From contig DATFLY010000008.1 in NCBI GenBank assembly GCA_035267185.1, positions 40,698-104,697 of the forward strand: a DNA stretch of 64,000 bases, given 5' to 3'. Below the pieces are notes generated by a model. The model had not been told where the DNA came from. It saw only the letters and a program-made list of their open reading frames with translations, and did no database searches. The position numbers were made by a program, and so were the translations under genes. Positions within the stretch are counted from its first letter, which is position 1; each line of letters starts with the position of its first letter. Shown here piece by piece: positions 8,187 through 16,505 of the stretch. The stretch is from JAUIBE01 sp035267185. Its GTDB lineage: Bacteria; Pseudomonadota; Gammaproteobacteria; Xanthomonadales; SZUA-36.

Positions 8187-9651
8187 AAAGGCAGTCGTCA
8201 TTGGCAGCGGTTTCGGTGGTTTATCTGCTGCCGTCAGGCTTTTGGCGCGAGGCTACAAGGTCACCGTCGCAGAAAGACTGGATCAACCGGGCGGGCGAGC
8301 GCGGGTTTTCGAGCAGGACGGCTTCCGTTTTGATGCAGGCCCCACCATCATCACTGCACCATTCCTTTTTGAAGAGCTCTGGGCGTTGGCGGGTGAGCGA
8401 TTGTCCGATGACATCGAGCTGGTATCACTTGATCCATTCTATCGAATTCGCTTTCACGATGGAGAGCACTTCGATTATTCAGGTGACCGGGACCGTATGC
8501 GCGAAGAAATTTCGCGGTTTAACCCTGGTGACCTGGATGGATTTGATCGATTCGTAAAGCTGACTGACGAGCTGTGCACCACGGGATTTGAAAAACTGGG
8601 CCATGTGCCATTCGGTTCATGGAAGGACATGCTTCGGGTGGTTCCTGACCTGGCCAGGCTGCAGGCCTGGAGGAGTGTTTATGGCCTGGCTTGCCGTTAC
8701 TTCAGTGACGAACGTCTGAGGCAGGTATTCAGTTTTCACCCCCTCCTGGTGGGCGGCAATCCGTTCACGACCACTGCCATTTATGCACTAATCAACGGAC
8801 TCGAGCGCCGCTGGGGCGTCCACTATGTTCGCGGCGGGACTGGCCAACTGGTCACCGGCCTGGTGAGATTGATTGAGAAACTTGGCGGAGAAGTGCGACT
8901 GAACAGCCAGGTCGAATCGATCATCATAGACAAGGGTCAGGCACGCGGAATAAGGCTTGAATCGGGCGAAACATTGGAATCAGACATCGTGATTTCAAAC
9001 GCGGATGTTCCATGGACCTACGGAAACCTGGTGCAACCCGAACGACACCAGCGCTGGGATGAAAAACGCCTCGCCAGGCTCAAGCCTTCGATGAGCCTTT
9101 TTGTCTGGTATTTCGGAACCAGGCAACAGTATCCGGATGTGCCGCATCATACGATACTGCTCAGCGCCAGGTACCGTGGACTGATCGATGATATTTTCAA
9201 AAATGGCCAACTGGCTGACGATTTCAGCCTCTATCTGCATCGCCCGACGGCCACCGATTCAAGCATGGCGCCTTCGGGATGCGACGCGTTTTATGTGCTG
9301 GCACCGGTGCCAAACCTGAGCAACGGCACCCAGTGGGGTGACGAGGCAGAGCAATATCGCCAAAAAATTGAACGTTTCCTGGAATCCACCATGCTACCCG
9401 GATTAAGAGACCAGATTATGACTTCACGAATGCTTACACCCCAGAATTTCCAGGATGAATTGCTGGCAGTTGATGGCTCAGCTTTCGGACCACAGCCGAT
9501 CATGACGCAAAGTGCATGGTTCAGACCCCACAATCGCAGTGAAGACGTGGAGAATCTGTTCCTGGTTGGTGCCGGCACGCACCCGGGGGCAGGTGTTCCC
9601 GGGGTATTGTCTTCAGCGCGAGTACTCGATACGGTGGTCACAGATGCCTGA
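8179..9651 (+). CDS. crtI: CrtI, phytoene desaturase
   Basis: CrtI is the FAD-dependent desaturase converting phytoene to neurosporene/lycopene at the membrane. The N-terminal dinucleotide-binding motif VVIGSGFGGLSAAVRL and the substrate motif RFDAGPTIIT are clear. The C-terminal FAD signature VGAGTHPGAGVPGVL is also present. The ATG at 8179 gives 490 residues, the normal length; the same frame extends back into DUF3422 but that part is not CrtI-like. It overlaps DUF3422 by 8 bp and crtB by 8 bp. Confidence 0.97.
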   Translation: MSKKAVVIGSGFGGLSAAVRLLARGYKVTVAERLDQPGGRARVFEQDGFRFDAGPTIITAPFLFEELWALAGERLSDDIELVSLDPFYRIRFHDGEHFDYSGDRDRMREEISRFNPGDLDGFDRFVKLTDELCTTGFEKLGHVPFGSWKDMLRVVPDLARLQAWRSVYGLACRYFSDERLRQVFSFHPLLVGGNPFTTTAIYALINGLERRWGVHYVRGGTGQLVTGLVRLIEKLGGEVRLNSQVESIIIDKGQARGIRLESGETLESDIVISNADVPWTYGNLVQPERHQRWDEKRLARLKPSMSLFVWYFGTRQQYPDVPHHTILLSARYRGLIDDIFKNGQLADDFSLYLHRPTATDSSMAPSGCDAFYVLAPVPNLSNGTQWGDEAEQYRQKIERFLESTMLPGLRDQIMTSRMLTPQNFQDELLAVDGSAFGPQPIMTQSAWFRPHNRSEDVENLFLVGAGTHPGAGVPGVLSSARVLDTVVTDA

Positions 9652-10588
9652 TTACACGCTTAACTACCTGATGCGATATCGTGCCGACATGCGCCATTGT
9701 CGGCAACTGCTCAAGACCGGATCGAGATCGTTCTACACATCTTCAATGCTGCTTCCGGGCTACTACCGGGCACCGGCAACAGCGCTCTACGCCTTTTGCC
9801 GGGTTGCTGACGACATGATCGATGGCAACCAGGGCGCAGCACGTGACCGGGCTCTGCTTGAACTGCGTGAACGCTTGCAACTTATATACGATCGCAAACC
9901 AGCCGGCCATTCTGTCGACCGGGCTTTTACCGACGTGGTTGACCGATTCAACATTCCCTCCGCCCTTCCCAAAGCCCTGATTGAAGGGTTTGAGTGGGAC
10001 GCTCATGGGCGACGTTACCAGACACTTTCGGATCTGTACGGATATGCTGCACGAGTGGCCGGAACCGTCGGGGTCATGATGTCTGTGCTGATGGGCGTTC
10101 GTGACTCCACTGCCCTGGCCAGGGCCTGTGACCTGGGTGTTGCCATGCAATTGACCAACATTGCGCGAGATGTCGGCGAAGATGCCCGGGAAGGCAGGAT
10201 TTATCTTCCAACACAATGGTTGGAAGCCGGCGGCCTGAATCCTGATGAGTGGCTACGCGAACCGAAAACGCACCCTGTAATCAGTGAAGCAATCGCCAGA
10301 TTACTGAGTTCCGCAGAAGACATGTATGACCGCTCTGTAGCCGGCATTGCCCAACTGCCTGGTCGATGTCGTCCATGTATTTTCGCGGCGAGATCGATAT
10401 ACCGGGAAATAGGTCGCAACATCACCCACAACAGTATTGACCCTGTTCAAAAGAGGTCGATTATTGGGACCCGAAGAAAGGTTCAGCTGCTGATGGCCGC
10501 AGCTCGCCGTTCCGGACCCGACTTTGACAGTGCATTTGATCCTCCGCTTGATGAGACACGTTTCCTGGTCGAATCAGTCAAAGCCTGA
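9644..10588 (+). CDS. crtB: CrtB, phytoene synthase
   Basis: CrtB condenses two geranylgeranyl diphosphates to phytoene. Both aspartate-rich motifs are visible: RVADDMIDG and NIARDVGEDAREGRIYLP. The phrase SFYTSSMLLP near the N-terminus is also typical. The ATG at 9644 gives 314 residues and overlaps the crtI stop, the usual crtIB coupling; the open frame upstream of it runs inside crtI and is discarded. A 59-residue membrane protein follows after 13 bp. Confidence 0.96.
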   Translation: MPDYTLNYLMRYRADMRHCRQLLKTGSRSFYTSSMLLPGYYRAPATALYAFCRVADDMIDGNQGAARDRALLELRERLQLIYDRKPAGHSVDRAFTDVVDRFNIPSALPKALIEGFEWDAHGRRYQTLSDLYGYAARVAGTVGVMMSVLMGVRDSTALARACDLGVAMQLTNIARDVGEDAREGRIYLPTQWLEAGGLNPDEWLREPKTHPVISEAIARLLSSAEDMYDRSVAGIAQLPGRCRPCIFAARSIYREIGRNITHNSIDPVQKRSIIGTRRKVQLLMAAARRSGPDFDSAFDPPLDETRFLVESVKA

Positions 10589-10601
10589 TCAGGCATTTGC
10601 G

Positions 10602-10781
10602 ATGGATGCCAGCCTGGTTGAGATGGTTTTTTCCTTTGGTGTCGTTCTGGCACTGGCAATCTGGCAGTTTTGGACCGTCCGGGATGCAGGCAGGAAAGAA
10701 TCAGATACAGGCAATGACAGTCAACCTGAAGAGCGAATAGTGGAATCACCTGACAAACATCGGGACGAACCGGAATTTTAG
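10602..10781 (+). CDS. Small single-span membrane protein downstream of crtB
   Basis: This 59-residue ORF starts at ATG 10602, 13 bp after crtB. It has one membrane span (EMVFSFGVVLALAIWQFW) followed by a highly charged tail (RDAGRKESDTGNDSQPEER...). I do not recognise a family name. It ends 2 bp before the stop of convergent crtC, so it fills the space exactly, and the span-plus-acidic-tail composition looks like a real protein rather than a shadow. A role in carotenoid or complex assembly is possible from position only. Confidence 0.7.
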   Translation: MDASLVEMVFSFGVVLALAIWQFWTVRDAGRKESDTGNDSQPEERIVESPDKHRDEPEF

Positions 10782-10783
10782 CG

Positions 10784-11728
10784 TCAGTTGAATTTCCTGG
10801 GCATGCGAAATGGCAGCATCAGTCGCACCCAGGGACTTCGAAATCGATCCAGTGAAAGTGATTCATGCACAAGCCAGTTGCTGTTGCCACTTCCTGCAGT
10901 CTGAAACAATGAACGTGCGTAAAATGGTGTATCTTCCAGCGTGCGAACCAGTGACAATGACTGTTCGGAGCATGGAGATCGACTGATTCCCCAGCCCGTT
11001 TTCCTGATTGGGTGGGCATTGACCTGGCTTCTTTCACGGCACCCTTTTTCGGCTGAAAAAGCAAGACTCAATGAGTGTTTGCTTCCATCAATCCGGTTGC
11101 TGTTGTAGTCAACCAGCACTTCTGCACCATGGTGACTTCGGCTCCACTCCCAGCTCGAAAAACCGTCTTCAAGCGGCTCGCTGCCCCAATTGCTGTCCAT
11201 ATAGGCTTTGCCGTTCCATGATCTGTTCGGTTTCACCAGGTCAACTTCCACCGCCGCCTGCGCACACCATGGATGCCAATGGTGCCTGCCCCTGCCATCA
11301 AGATTGAATACAAGGTCGGAACGAATTTCCGGTTTAAGCAGCACCCTTCCTTTTACCTTTCGCCCCAGCGGCGCACTTCTCTCGCGAAGCATGATCTCGA
11401 GCTCGCCATCACGCCAGGTAAGGCTGCTTGGCCCAATGGCCAGTTGGTCTCTACTGCTTTGCAATGCAGACGCCTTTCTTTCGGTCATGCTCCACTGCTT
11501 GCGGCCGCCACTGTAAATGCCCACATTAACTGCGCAAAACTCCTCGGGGTTCGCATCACCGCGTTGTCGTTTTCCATAGTAGTAAGGTGAAAAGACACTG
11601 CCCACAAAGGCAATGATGACCAGTCCATTCTGTCCGGATTCGTCCAGCGCATCGATGTACCACCAGTGATACCCATTGTTGGGAACCATCGAATCGAATG
11701 GGGGAGGACGCGTATCAGACACTGGCAT
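10784..11728 (-). CDS. crtC: CrtC, carotenoid 1,2-hydratase (hydroxyneurosporene synthase)
   Basis: CrtC adds water across the terminal double bond of neurosporene/lycopene, an early step to spheroidene or spirilloxanthin. Family stretches include NGYHWWYIDAL, FVGSVFSPYYY, HHWHPWCAQA and YMDSNWGSEPLEDGF. It is 314 residues with no signal peptide evident. It directly abuts crtD (crtD stop at 11729, crtC start at 11728), so crtD-crtC form a minus-strand operon. A second, secreted CrtC-fold protein at 56847-57974 is not its functional duplicate. Confidence 0.95.
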   Translation of the reverse strand: MPVSDTRPPPFDSMVPNNGYHWWYIDALDESGQNGLVIIAFVGSVFSPYYYGKRQRGDANPEEFCAVNVGIYSGGRKQWSMTERKASALQSSRDQLAIGPSSLTWRDGELEIMLRERSAPLGRKVKGRVLLKPEIRSDLVFNLDGRGRHHWHPWCAQAAVEVDLVKPNRSWNGKAYMDSNWGSEPLEDGFSSWEWSRSHHGAEVLVDYNSNRIDGSKHSLSLAFSAEKGCRERSQVNAHPIRKTGWGISRSPCSEQSLSLVRTLEDTPFYARSLFQTAGSGNSNWLVHESLSLDRFRSPWVRLMLPFRMPRKFN

Positions 11729-13273
11729 CTACCTGCTTTTCTGACGAGCGCGGTTTTCGATGAACTCCCAGGCCTGCCCTGCTGCGGCACGACCGGAAAG
11801 TGCGACCATGGGTACACCCGGACCGGGATGTACACCACCCCCGGCAAAATACACACCGGGAATATCGCACACCACGCCCTGGCGTGTGAATGCGCTCTTC
11901 CAGCCATGTGTTGCACTGCCATAAAGAGAACCTCTGCTACCCGGAAAACGGGCACCAAAATCGCCCGGCGTGGTGTACTCGAACTCTGCCGACCCCCAGT
12001 CCAGACTGATCCCGCACGCTTCCAGGCGATCCTGAACTGCAGCAGCATGGTTGCTTTCAATGTTTATAACGTTCTGATCAGAATTATCAGACGCTGGCGG
12101 AGCGTTGATCAAAATGAAGACGCGTTCATCCTGATCATCTCCCCTGGGTTCTGCGACACCACCACGGTCAGGTGCGCACAGGTAGACCGTTGGCTGGGAT
12201 GGAACTTCGTTTTTTTCAGTCAATGCACGAAACTCAGCAGGATAATCATCTGAAAAAATCACATTGTGATAGTCGAGCCCCTGGCCACGGATTTTTGCAG
12301 ACCCCGACCATGTGACAGCGGACAAGGACGGTTCCGTTTTTGAAGGCTTCGAAATCAGCGACGCAAGGTCCCGCCCCATCAATCCGCCAGAAACTGCGTT
12401 TAGATCAGCAGTGACAATCACCTGGTCCGCGTTCAGCAATTCGCCATTTTCAAGCAACACACCAGTGACGTTGCCATTGGTTAATTTCAGGTCTGTCATT
12501 TTCGAGCCGTATCGAAATTCCGCACCGCAGGAGCGTGCAGCCTGTTCCAGTGCCCTGGCCAGCTCAACCATGCCACCCCTGACGCTCCAGACACCCAGTT
12601 GCTCGACGTGAGCAATTAGCATGAGTGTGGCCGGCGCCAGGAACGGGGAAGAACCGCAATAAGTGGCATACCGCGAATAAAGCTGCCGCAGGCGCAAATC
12701 GCTGAACAGGCTGCCAAGTCGGTCCCACAGGCTACTGAAAGGTCTCGCCCGAGCCATGGTTAACATACCCATCAGTCCTGCGCTGCTGAAGGTTGCCCGC
12801 ATACCGGGCCTGGCAGATTGCATGAAAGACGGAAGCAGCACTTCGTACAAGTCAGATGTCAGCTCGAGAAACTTCTCAAATTCCCTGGCTGCTGTTGCAC
12901 CAGCGAAATTCTCAATCGAGGAAGCACTCGCCTCGCGGTCGTCATACAGATTTAGCGTTGAACCGTCAGACCAGCGATGATGCGCCAGCACTTCCAGCTT
13001 TTGGATATCCAGATTCTGCTCAAGGGAAGTGTTGGCCTGTGCGAGCAGTTCATCAAAAACCCAGGGAAGGGTCAGCACGGTTGGCCCCTTGTCCACGGGA
13101 CCGCAGGCCGTGACAGACTGACGGACCTTGCCGCCAGGTGATTCATCACTCTCCAGCACGACAACTTCGACACCTTTTGCCGCAAGGCTCACAGCAGCAG
13201 CAAGCCCGCTGATACCAGCACCAATCACCGCAACTTTGTCCTTTGACCCCGAAGGGCGTACTGGATTATTCAT
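11729..13273 (-). CDS. crtD: CrtD, hydroxyneurosporene/methoxyneurosporene 3,4-desaturase
   Basis: CrtD is a FAD-dependent carotenoid 3,4-desaturase of the CrtI superfamily. It has an N-terminal Rossmann motif VAVIGAGISGLAAAVSL, ESDESPGGKVRQS, and a C-terminal FAD signature FAGGGVHPGPGVPMVALSG. The motif KGPTVLTLPWVFDEL is typical of CrtD rather than CrtI. Length is 514 residues. It is transcribed away from crtE; the 85-bp gap holds a PpsR-type operator. Together with CrtC and CrtF it implies a spirilloxanthin-series product. Confidence 0.95.
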   Translation of the reverse strand: MNNPVRPSGSKDKVAVIGAGISGLAAAVSLAAKGVEVVVLESDESPGGKVRQSVTACGPVDKGPTVLTLPWVFDELLAQANTSLEQNLDIQKLEVLAHHRWSDGSTLNLYDDREASASSIENFAGATAAREFEKFLELTSDLYEVLLPSFMQSARPGMRATFSSAGLMGMLTMARARPFSSLWDRLGSLFSDLRLRQLYSRYATYCGSSPFLAPATLMLIAHVEQLGVWSVRGGMVELARALEQAARSCGAEFRYGSKMTDLKLTNGNVTGVLLENGELLNADQVIVTADLNAVSGGLMGRDLASLISKPSKTEPSLSAVTWSGSAKIRGQGLDYHNVIFSDDYPAEFRALTEKNEVPSQPTVYLCAPDRGGVAEPRGDDQDERVFILINAPPASDNSDQNVINIESNHAAAVQDRLEACGISLDWGSAEFEYTTPGDFGARFPGSRGSLYGSATHGWKSAFTRQGVVCDIPGVYFAGGGVHPGPGVPMVALSGRAAAGQAWEFIENRARQKSR

Positions 13274-13295
13274 TATTTGACGCGCTTTAAGAGAG

Positions 13296-13313
13296 TGTCT
13301 ATTCTACATGACA
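13296..13313. promoter_or_regulatory. PpsR/CrtJ-type operator, TGT-N12-ACA
   Basis: The sequence TGT at 13296-13298, 12 bases, then ACA at 13311-13313 exactly fits the palindrome bound by the repressor PpsR/CrtJ in purple bacteria. It lies in the divergent crtD-crtE gap, a classic location, and directly abuts the TATAAT at 13315. A second half-fitting copy (TGT at 13321, but TGA instead of ACA) follows. No ppsR gene is in the window. Confidence 0.7.
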
Positions 13314-13314
13314 C

Positions 13315-13320
13315 TATAAT
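13315..13320 (+). promoter_or_regulatory. Probable crtE promoter -10 box (TATAAT)
   Basis: A perfect TATAAT lies 38 bp before the crtE start. No good -35 hexamer is present 16-18 bp upstream (bases about 13291-13297 read GAGAGTG). The promoter may therefore need an activator, and it would be occluded by a repressor on the adjacent TGT-N12-ACA site. Confidence 0.5.
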
Positions 13321-13358
13321 GTGAAAACGTTTCTTGACGTCGTATCCTGGAGTAAACC

Positions 13359-14231
13359 ATGGAGCTGAATCAGCGAATTAATTCCACCCTGGATGATGCT
13401 CTTTCGGACAATGCGCTGGCAGATTCGCCCGACGGGCTCAGAAAGGCACTTCGTTATGCTGTGTTTCCCGGCGGCGCGCGCGTTCGACCGCGTCTCTGTC
13501 TGTCAGTCGCCCTCGCCTGCGGCGATGATTATCCGGAATTCACAAATTCCATCGCTGCAGCAATTGAACTCCTGCATTGCGCATCATTGGTTCACGATGA
13601 CATGCCCGCTTTTGACGGTTCCGCCATGCGACGTGGAAAACCATCGGTCCACATGCAGTTTGGCGAACCATTGGCATTGTTAACAGGTGACGCGCTGATT
13701 GTCATGGCTTTTCAGGTACTCGCCAAAGGCGCACAAAATATTCCGTCCCGGCTGGGAATGGCAATGACCACAATAGCCAATGGGGTTGGCGCTCCAACGG
13801 GCATTGTTGCCGGACAGGCCTGGGAATGTGAAAGCAATATTCCTCTGGACAAATATCAGCAGGCAAAAACGGGAGCCTTGTTCGCGGCCTGCACCATGGG
13901 TGGTGCAGTTGCCTCAGGCGCAGACCCCGAGCCATGGAGAATCCTGGGCGAATCAATTGGTCATGCTTACCAGGTTGCCGATGACCTCCTTGATGCCAAT
14001 GGGGATCCGGCGATCATGGGCAAGCCAGCCGGAAAAGACCAGGAACTGAACCGGCCCAGTGCAGTACTGGAAAACGGCCAGGAACATTCAGTGGATGCGT
14101 TACGCAACCTGGTCTCACAAGCAGTGAACTCGATTCCCTCATGCCCTGGTGAAAAAGAACTGCGGCAACTGATTGCTCAGGAATCAGAGCAGTTTGTACG
14201 CCAGGCACTGAATTGTCGGGCTGCCGCCTGA
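13359..14231 (+). CDS. crtE: CrtE, geranylgeranyl diphosphate synthase
   Basis: CrtE makes GGPP, the C20 precursor for carotenoids and for the bacteriochlorophyll tail. It is a polyprenyl synthase of 290 residues with the first aspartate-rich motif LVHDDMPAFDG and the second VADDLLDANGD. The phrase GARVRPRLCL is also family-typical. The gene starts with ATG after CTGGAGTAAACC, a good ribosome-binding site. It heads the plus-strand unit crtE-crtF-bchCXYZ-puf. A 6-bp stem (14249-14254 with 14263-14268) lies just after it. Confidence 0.95.
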   Translation: MELNQRINSTLDDALSDNALADSPDGLRKALRYAVFPGGARVRPRLCLSVALACGDDYPEFTNSIAAAIELLHCASLVHDDMPAFDGSAMRRGKPSVHMQFGEPLALLTGDALIVMAFQVLAKGAQNIPSRLGMAMTTIANGVGAPTGIVAGQAWECESNIPLDKYQQAKTGALFAACTMGGAVASGADPEPWRILGESIGHAYQVADDLLDANGDPAIMGKPAGKDQELNRPSAVLENGQEHSVDALRNLVSQAVNSIPSCPGEKELRQLIAQESEQFVRQALNCRAAA

Positions 14232-14248
14232 TCCTGACCACTGAACGA

Positions 14249-14268
14249 TGAGGGTTACTGATCCCTCA
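14249..14268 (+). other. Stem-loop between crtE and crtF
   Basis: TGAGGG (14249-14254) pairs perfectly with CCCTCA (14263-14268) across an 8-base loop. There is no following T-run, so it is more likely an RNA stability or processing element than a terminator. Confidence 0.4.
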
Positions 14269-14291
14269 GGCTTAACCCAGGCATCCTGGTT

Positions 14292-15437
14292 GTGAGCTCA
14301 AACCCAACTGGAAAATCCCCGGTCCGCGTCGAAGGCAGTCGCCTGATTCGCTGGCGCAATCGTCTTCTTGCCAGTCATCGCTTTCGCTCGCTTGTCCAAA
14401 AGACGCCTCTCTTGCGTCGAGTCGCAAGAAACAATGCAAACCAGTTGTTCGGGATGGTTTCGGGCTTCGTGCACAGCCAGGTTCTGCTGGCCCTGGTTGA
14501 ATTGGAAATCCTGGATCAACTGGAAACAGCAGACCTGACAAGTGCAGACCTGGCTGAACTCAACCAGGTGCCGCATGATCGCATGCGGGTTTTGCTCGAA
14601 GCAGCCAAATCACTCAAGCTGGTACAGGAGAGTCGATCCGGGCATTACTTACCCGGCCCACTGGGTGCTGTACTGGCCTCTGACCCTGGAATCCAGGCTA
14701 TGATCCGGCATCACCAGGCGCTTTATCGCGACCTGACGGAGCCGGTCACCCTGCTTCGAAATCCTGAAACGAAGACAAAGCTGTCACGATTCTGGGCCTA
14801 TGCCAGCGAAGCGGATGCTTCAAGGGCAGGCCTCCTGGAAGTTTCAGACTACACGGGGCTGATGGGTGCATCACAAGCAATGGTCAGTGAGCAGATCCTG
14901 GGCTCCTGGTCGCCAAAGCGATCACAATCGCAATCATTGCTCGATGTAGGTGGTGGCGACGGGCACTTTCTCCAGGCAGTAGCCACTCGCCATAAATCAT
15001 TGCGACTCGGACTTTTCGACCTGCCGGCGGTTGTTGATATTGCATCAGAAAGGCTTGGCAAAGAGGGACTCGACCAAAGAGTTGCCCTCTACCCTGGAGA
15101 TTTTCACCGCGACCCCATGCCCCGGGACTACTCGACCGTTTCACTGGTAAGAATTCTTCATGATCACGATGACGATCAGGCGTTGGCGCTGCTGAAGAAT
15201 ATCCGCCAGTCAATCAGACCCGGCGGTGAGTTACTGGTTGCAGAACCTTTGAAAGAAACCCGCGGTGCAGAGCAAATGGGAGGAGCCTATTTTGGACTCT
15301 ATCTGCTTGCCATGGGCAGTGGCCGTCCCAGGAGCCTGGCGGAACTGACGAAACTGATCAAATCCGCCGGATTTTCATCCATCAGGAATCACAAAACAGA
15401 TCTACCACTGGTTTGCAGTGTCATTACCGCTGAATGA
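14292..15437 (+). CDS. crtF: CrtF, demethylspheroidene/hydroxyneurosporene O-methyltransferase
   Basis: CrtF is the SAM-dependent methyltransferase that forms the 1-methoxy group of spheroidene/spirilloxanthin. It has an N-terminal dimerisation helix domain (residues about 55-130) and a class I methyltransferase domain. SAM motif I is LLDVGGGDGHFLQAV and the motif VSLVRILHDHDDDQAL follows. The start is a GTG at 14292, giving 381 residues. The order crtE-crtF-bchC is standard. A 66-bp gap with a perfect inverted repeat separates it from bchC. Confidence 0.93.
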   Translation: MSSNPTGKSPVRVEGSRLIRWRNRLLASHRFRSLVQKTPLLRRVARNNANQLFGMVSGFVHSQVLLALVELEILDQLETADLTSADLAELNQVPHDRMRVLLEAAKSLKLVQESRSGHYLPGPLGAVLASDPGIQAMIRHHQALYRDLTEPVTLLRNPETKTKLSRFWAYASEADASRAGLLEVSDYTGLMGASQAMVSEQILGSWSPKRSQSQSLLDVGGGDGHFLQAVATRHKSLRLGLFDLPAVVDIASERLGKEGLDQRVALYPGDFHRDPMPRDYSTVSLVRILHDHDDDQALALLKNIRQSIRPGGELLVAEPLKETRGAEQMGGAYFGLYLLAMGSGRPRSLAELTKLIKSAGFSSIRNHKTDLPLVCSVITAE

Positions 15438-15457
15438 CACCTTTAAAAAAGCGTCAA

Positions 15458-15489
15458 TTAAACTTGACAACTTCTATAGTCAAGTTTAA
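15458..15489. promoter_or_regulatory. Perfect 11-bp inverted repeat upstream of bchC (operator/promoter)
   Basis: TTAAACTTGAC (15458-15468) and GTCAAGTTTAA (15479-15489) are exact reverse complements separated by 10 bases. The left arm contains a consensus -35 hexamer TTGACA (15464-15469); a weak -10 (TAACTT, 15487-15492) follows 17 bp later, and TATAGT lies in the spacer. The repeat ends 14 bp before the bchC start. It does not fit TGT-N12-ACA, so a different dimeric regulator is suggested. Confidence 0.6.
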
Positions 15490-15503
15490 CTTACAGCATA
15501 GAG

Positions 15504-16505
15504 ATGAATACTCAATCCCACATCTCAGGCAAGTCTCCTCACACACCCGGTGGAAGGTCCACTTTTGCCGTCGTATTTCAACAGCCCAAACAGCTGGAAG
15601 TCAGCCGTCTGTCTCTTCCTGAACCTGCCTCGGATGAGGTTGTGGTCGATATCGACTGGAGCGGCATAAGCACCGGCACAGAGCGCCTGTTATGGACAGG
15701 AAAAATGCCAATGTTTCCGGGCATGGGATACCCGTTGGTTCCGGGATACGAATCGGTGGGGCGGGTTGCAATGGGTTGTGATTCCGGCTCCCTGCGCGAA
15801 GGCGACATGGTATTTGTACCTGGTGCCAGCTGCTATGGCGAAATTCGCGGTCTGTTTGGCGGCACCGCATCTCGACTGATCGTCCCGGAAAGCCGGGCGA
15901 TGAAAATTCAACCCCAACTGGCCGAGAAAGGCACTCTGCTGGCGCTGGCGGCCACCGCTTACCATGCATTGAAACCCACCCCGGAAGCTGCTCTGCCGGA
16001 ACTGATCGTTGGTCATGGGGTTCTCGGACGACTGCTTGCAAGGCTGGTCATCGCACTGGAAGGCAAGCCGCCGGTGGTCTGGGAAACACAAGAGCGCCGC
16101 CGAACCGGAGCGACAGGCTACACCCTGGTTGATCCGCAGCAAGACAATCAAAACGCATATCAAACCATCCTTGACGCAAGCGGCGACTCCAGCCTTCTCG
16201 ACACCCTGATTTCCAGGCTCGCAAAAGGCGGCGAAATTATTCTTGCCGGATTCTATTCACAACCACTGCAGTTTGCTTTTCCGCCAGCGTTCATGCGCGA
16301 AGCACGCATGCGGGTGGCTGCTGAGTGGCAACCGGGTGATTTTGAAGCTGTTCGTTCACTTTGCGAGTCAGGTGCCCTGTCACTGGATGGACTGATTACA
16401 CATGAATTGCCGGCCGACCAGGCTGCCAATGCTTACCAGCAGGCGTTCGAGGACTCGGACTGCCTGAAAATGATCCTGAATTGGAAAGGAATGAGTTCAT
16501 GCTGA
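15504..16505 (+). CDS. bchC: BchC, 3-hydroxyethyl bacteriochlorophyllide a dehydrogenase
   Basis: BchC oxidises the 3-hydroxyethyl group of bacteriochlorophyllide to 3-acetyl. It belongs to the zinc-alcohol-dehydrogenase superfamily. Typical BchC stretches are SGISTGTERLLWTGKMP, GYPLVPGYESVGRV and VPGASCYGE. The cofactor region LIVGHGVLGRLLARLV follows. It is 333 residues long, and its ATG at 15504 has only a weak ribosome-binding site. It overlaps bchX by 7 bp. Confidence 0.95.
   Translation: MNTQSHISGKSPHTPGGRSTFAVVFQQPKQLEVSRLSLPEPASDEVVVDIDWSGISTGTERLLWTGKMPMFPGMGYPLVPGYESVGRVAMGCDSGSLREGDMVFVPGASCYGEIRGLFGGTASRLIVPESRAMKIQPQLAEKGTLLALAATAYHALKPTPEAALPELIVGHGVLGRLLARLVIALEGKPPVVWETQERRRTGATGYTLVDPQQDNQNAYQTILDASGDSSLLDTLISRLAKGGEIILAGFYSQPLQFAFPPAFMREARMRVAAEWQPGDFEAVRSLCESGALSLDGLITHELPADQAANAYQQAFEDSDCLKMILNWKGMSSC

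Noticed and set aside
7884..8201. Leftward frame opposite the DUF3422 3' end
   Set aside because: It is a shadow of a well-supported gene, with no start signal.
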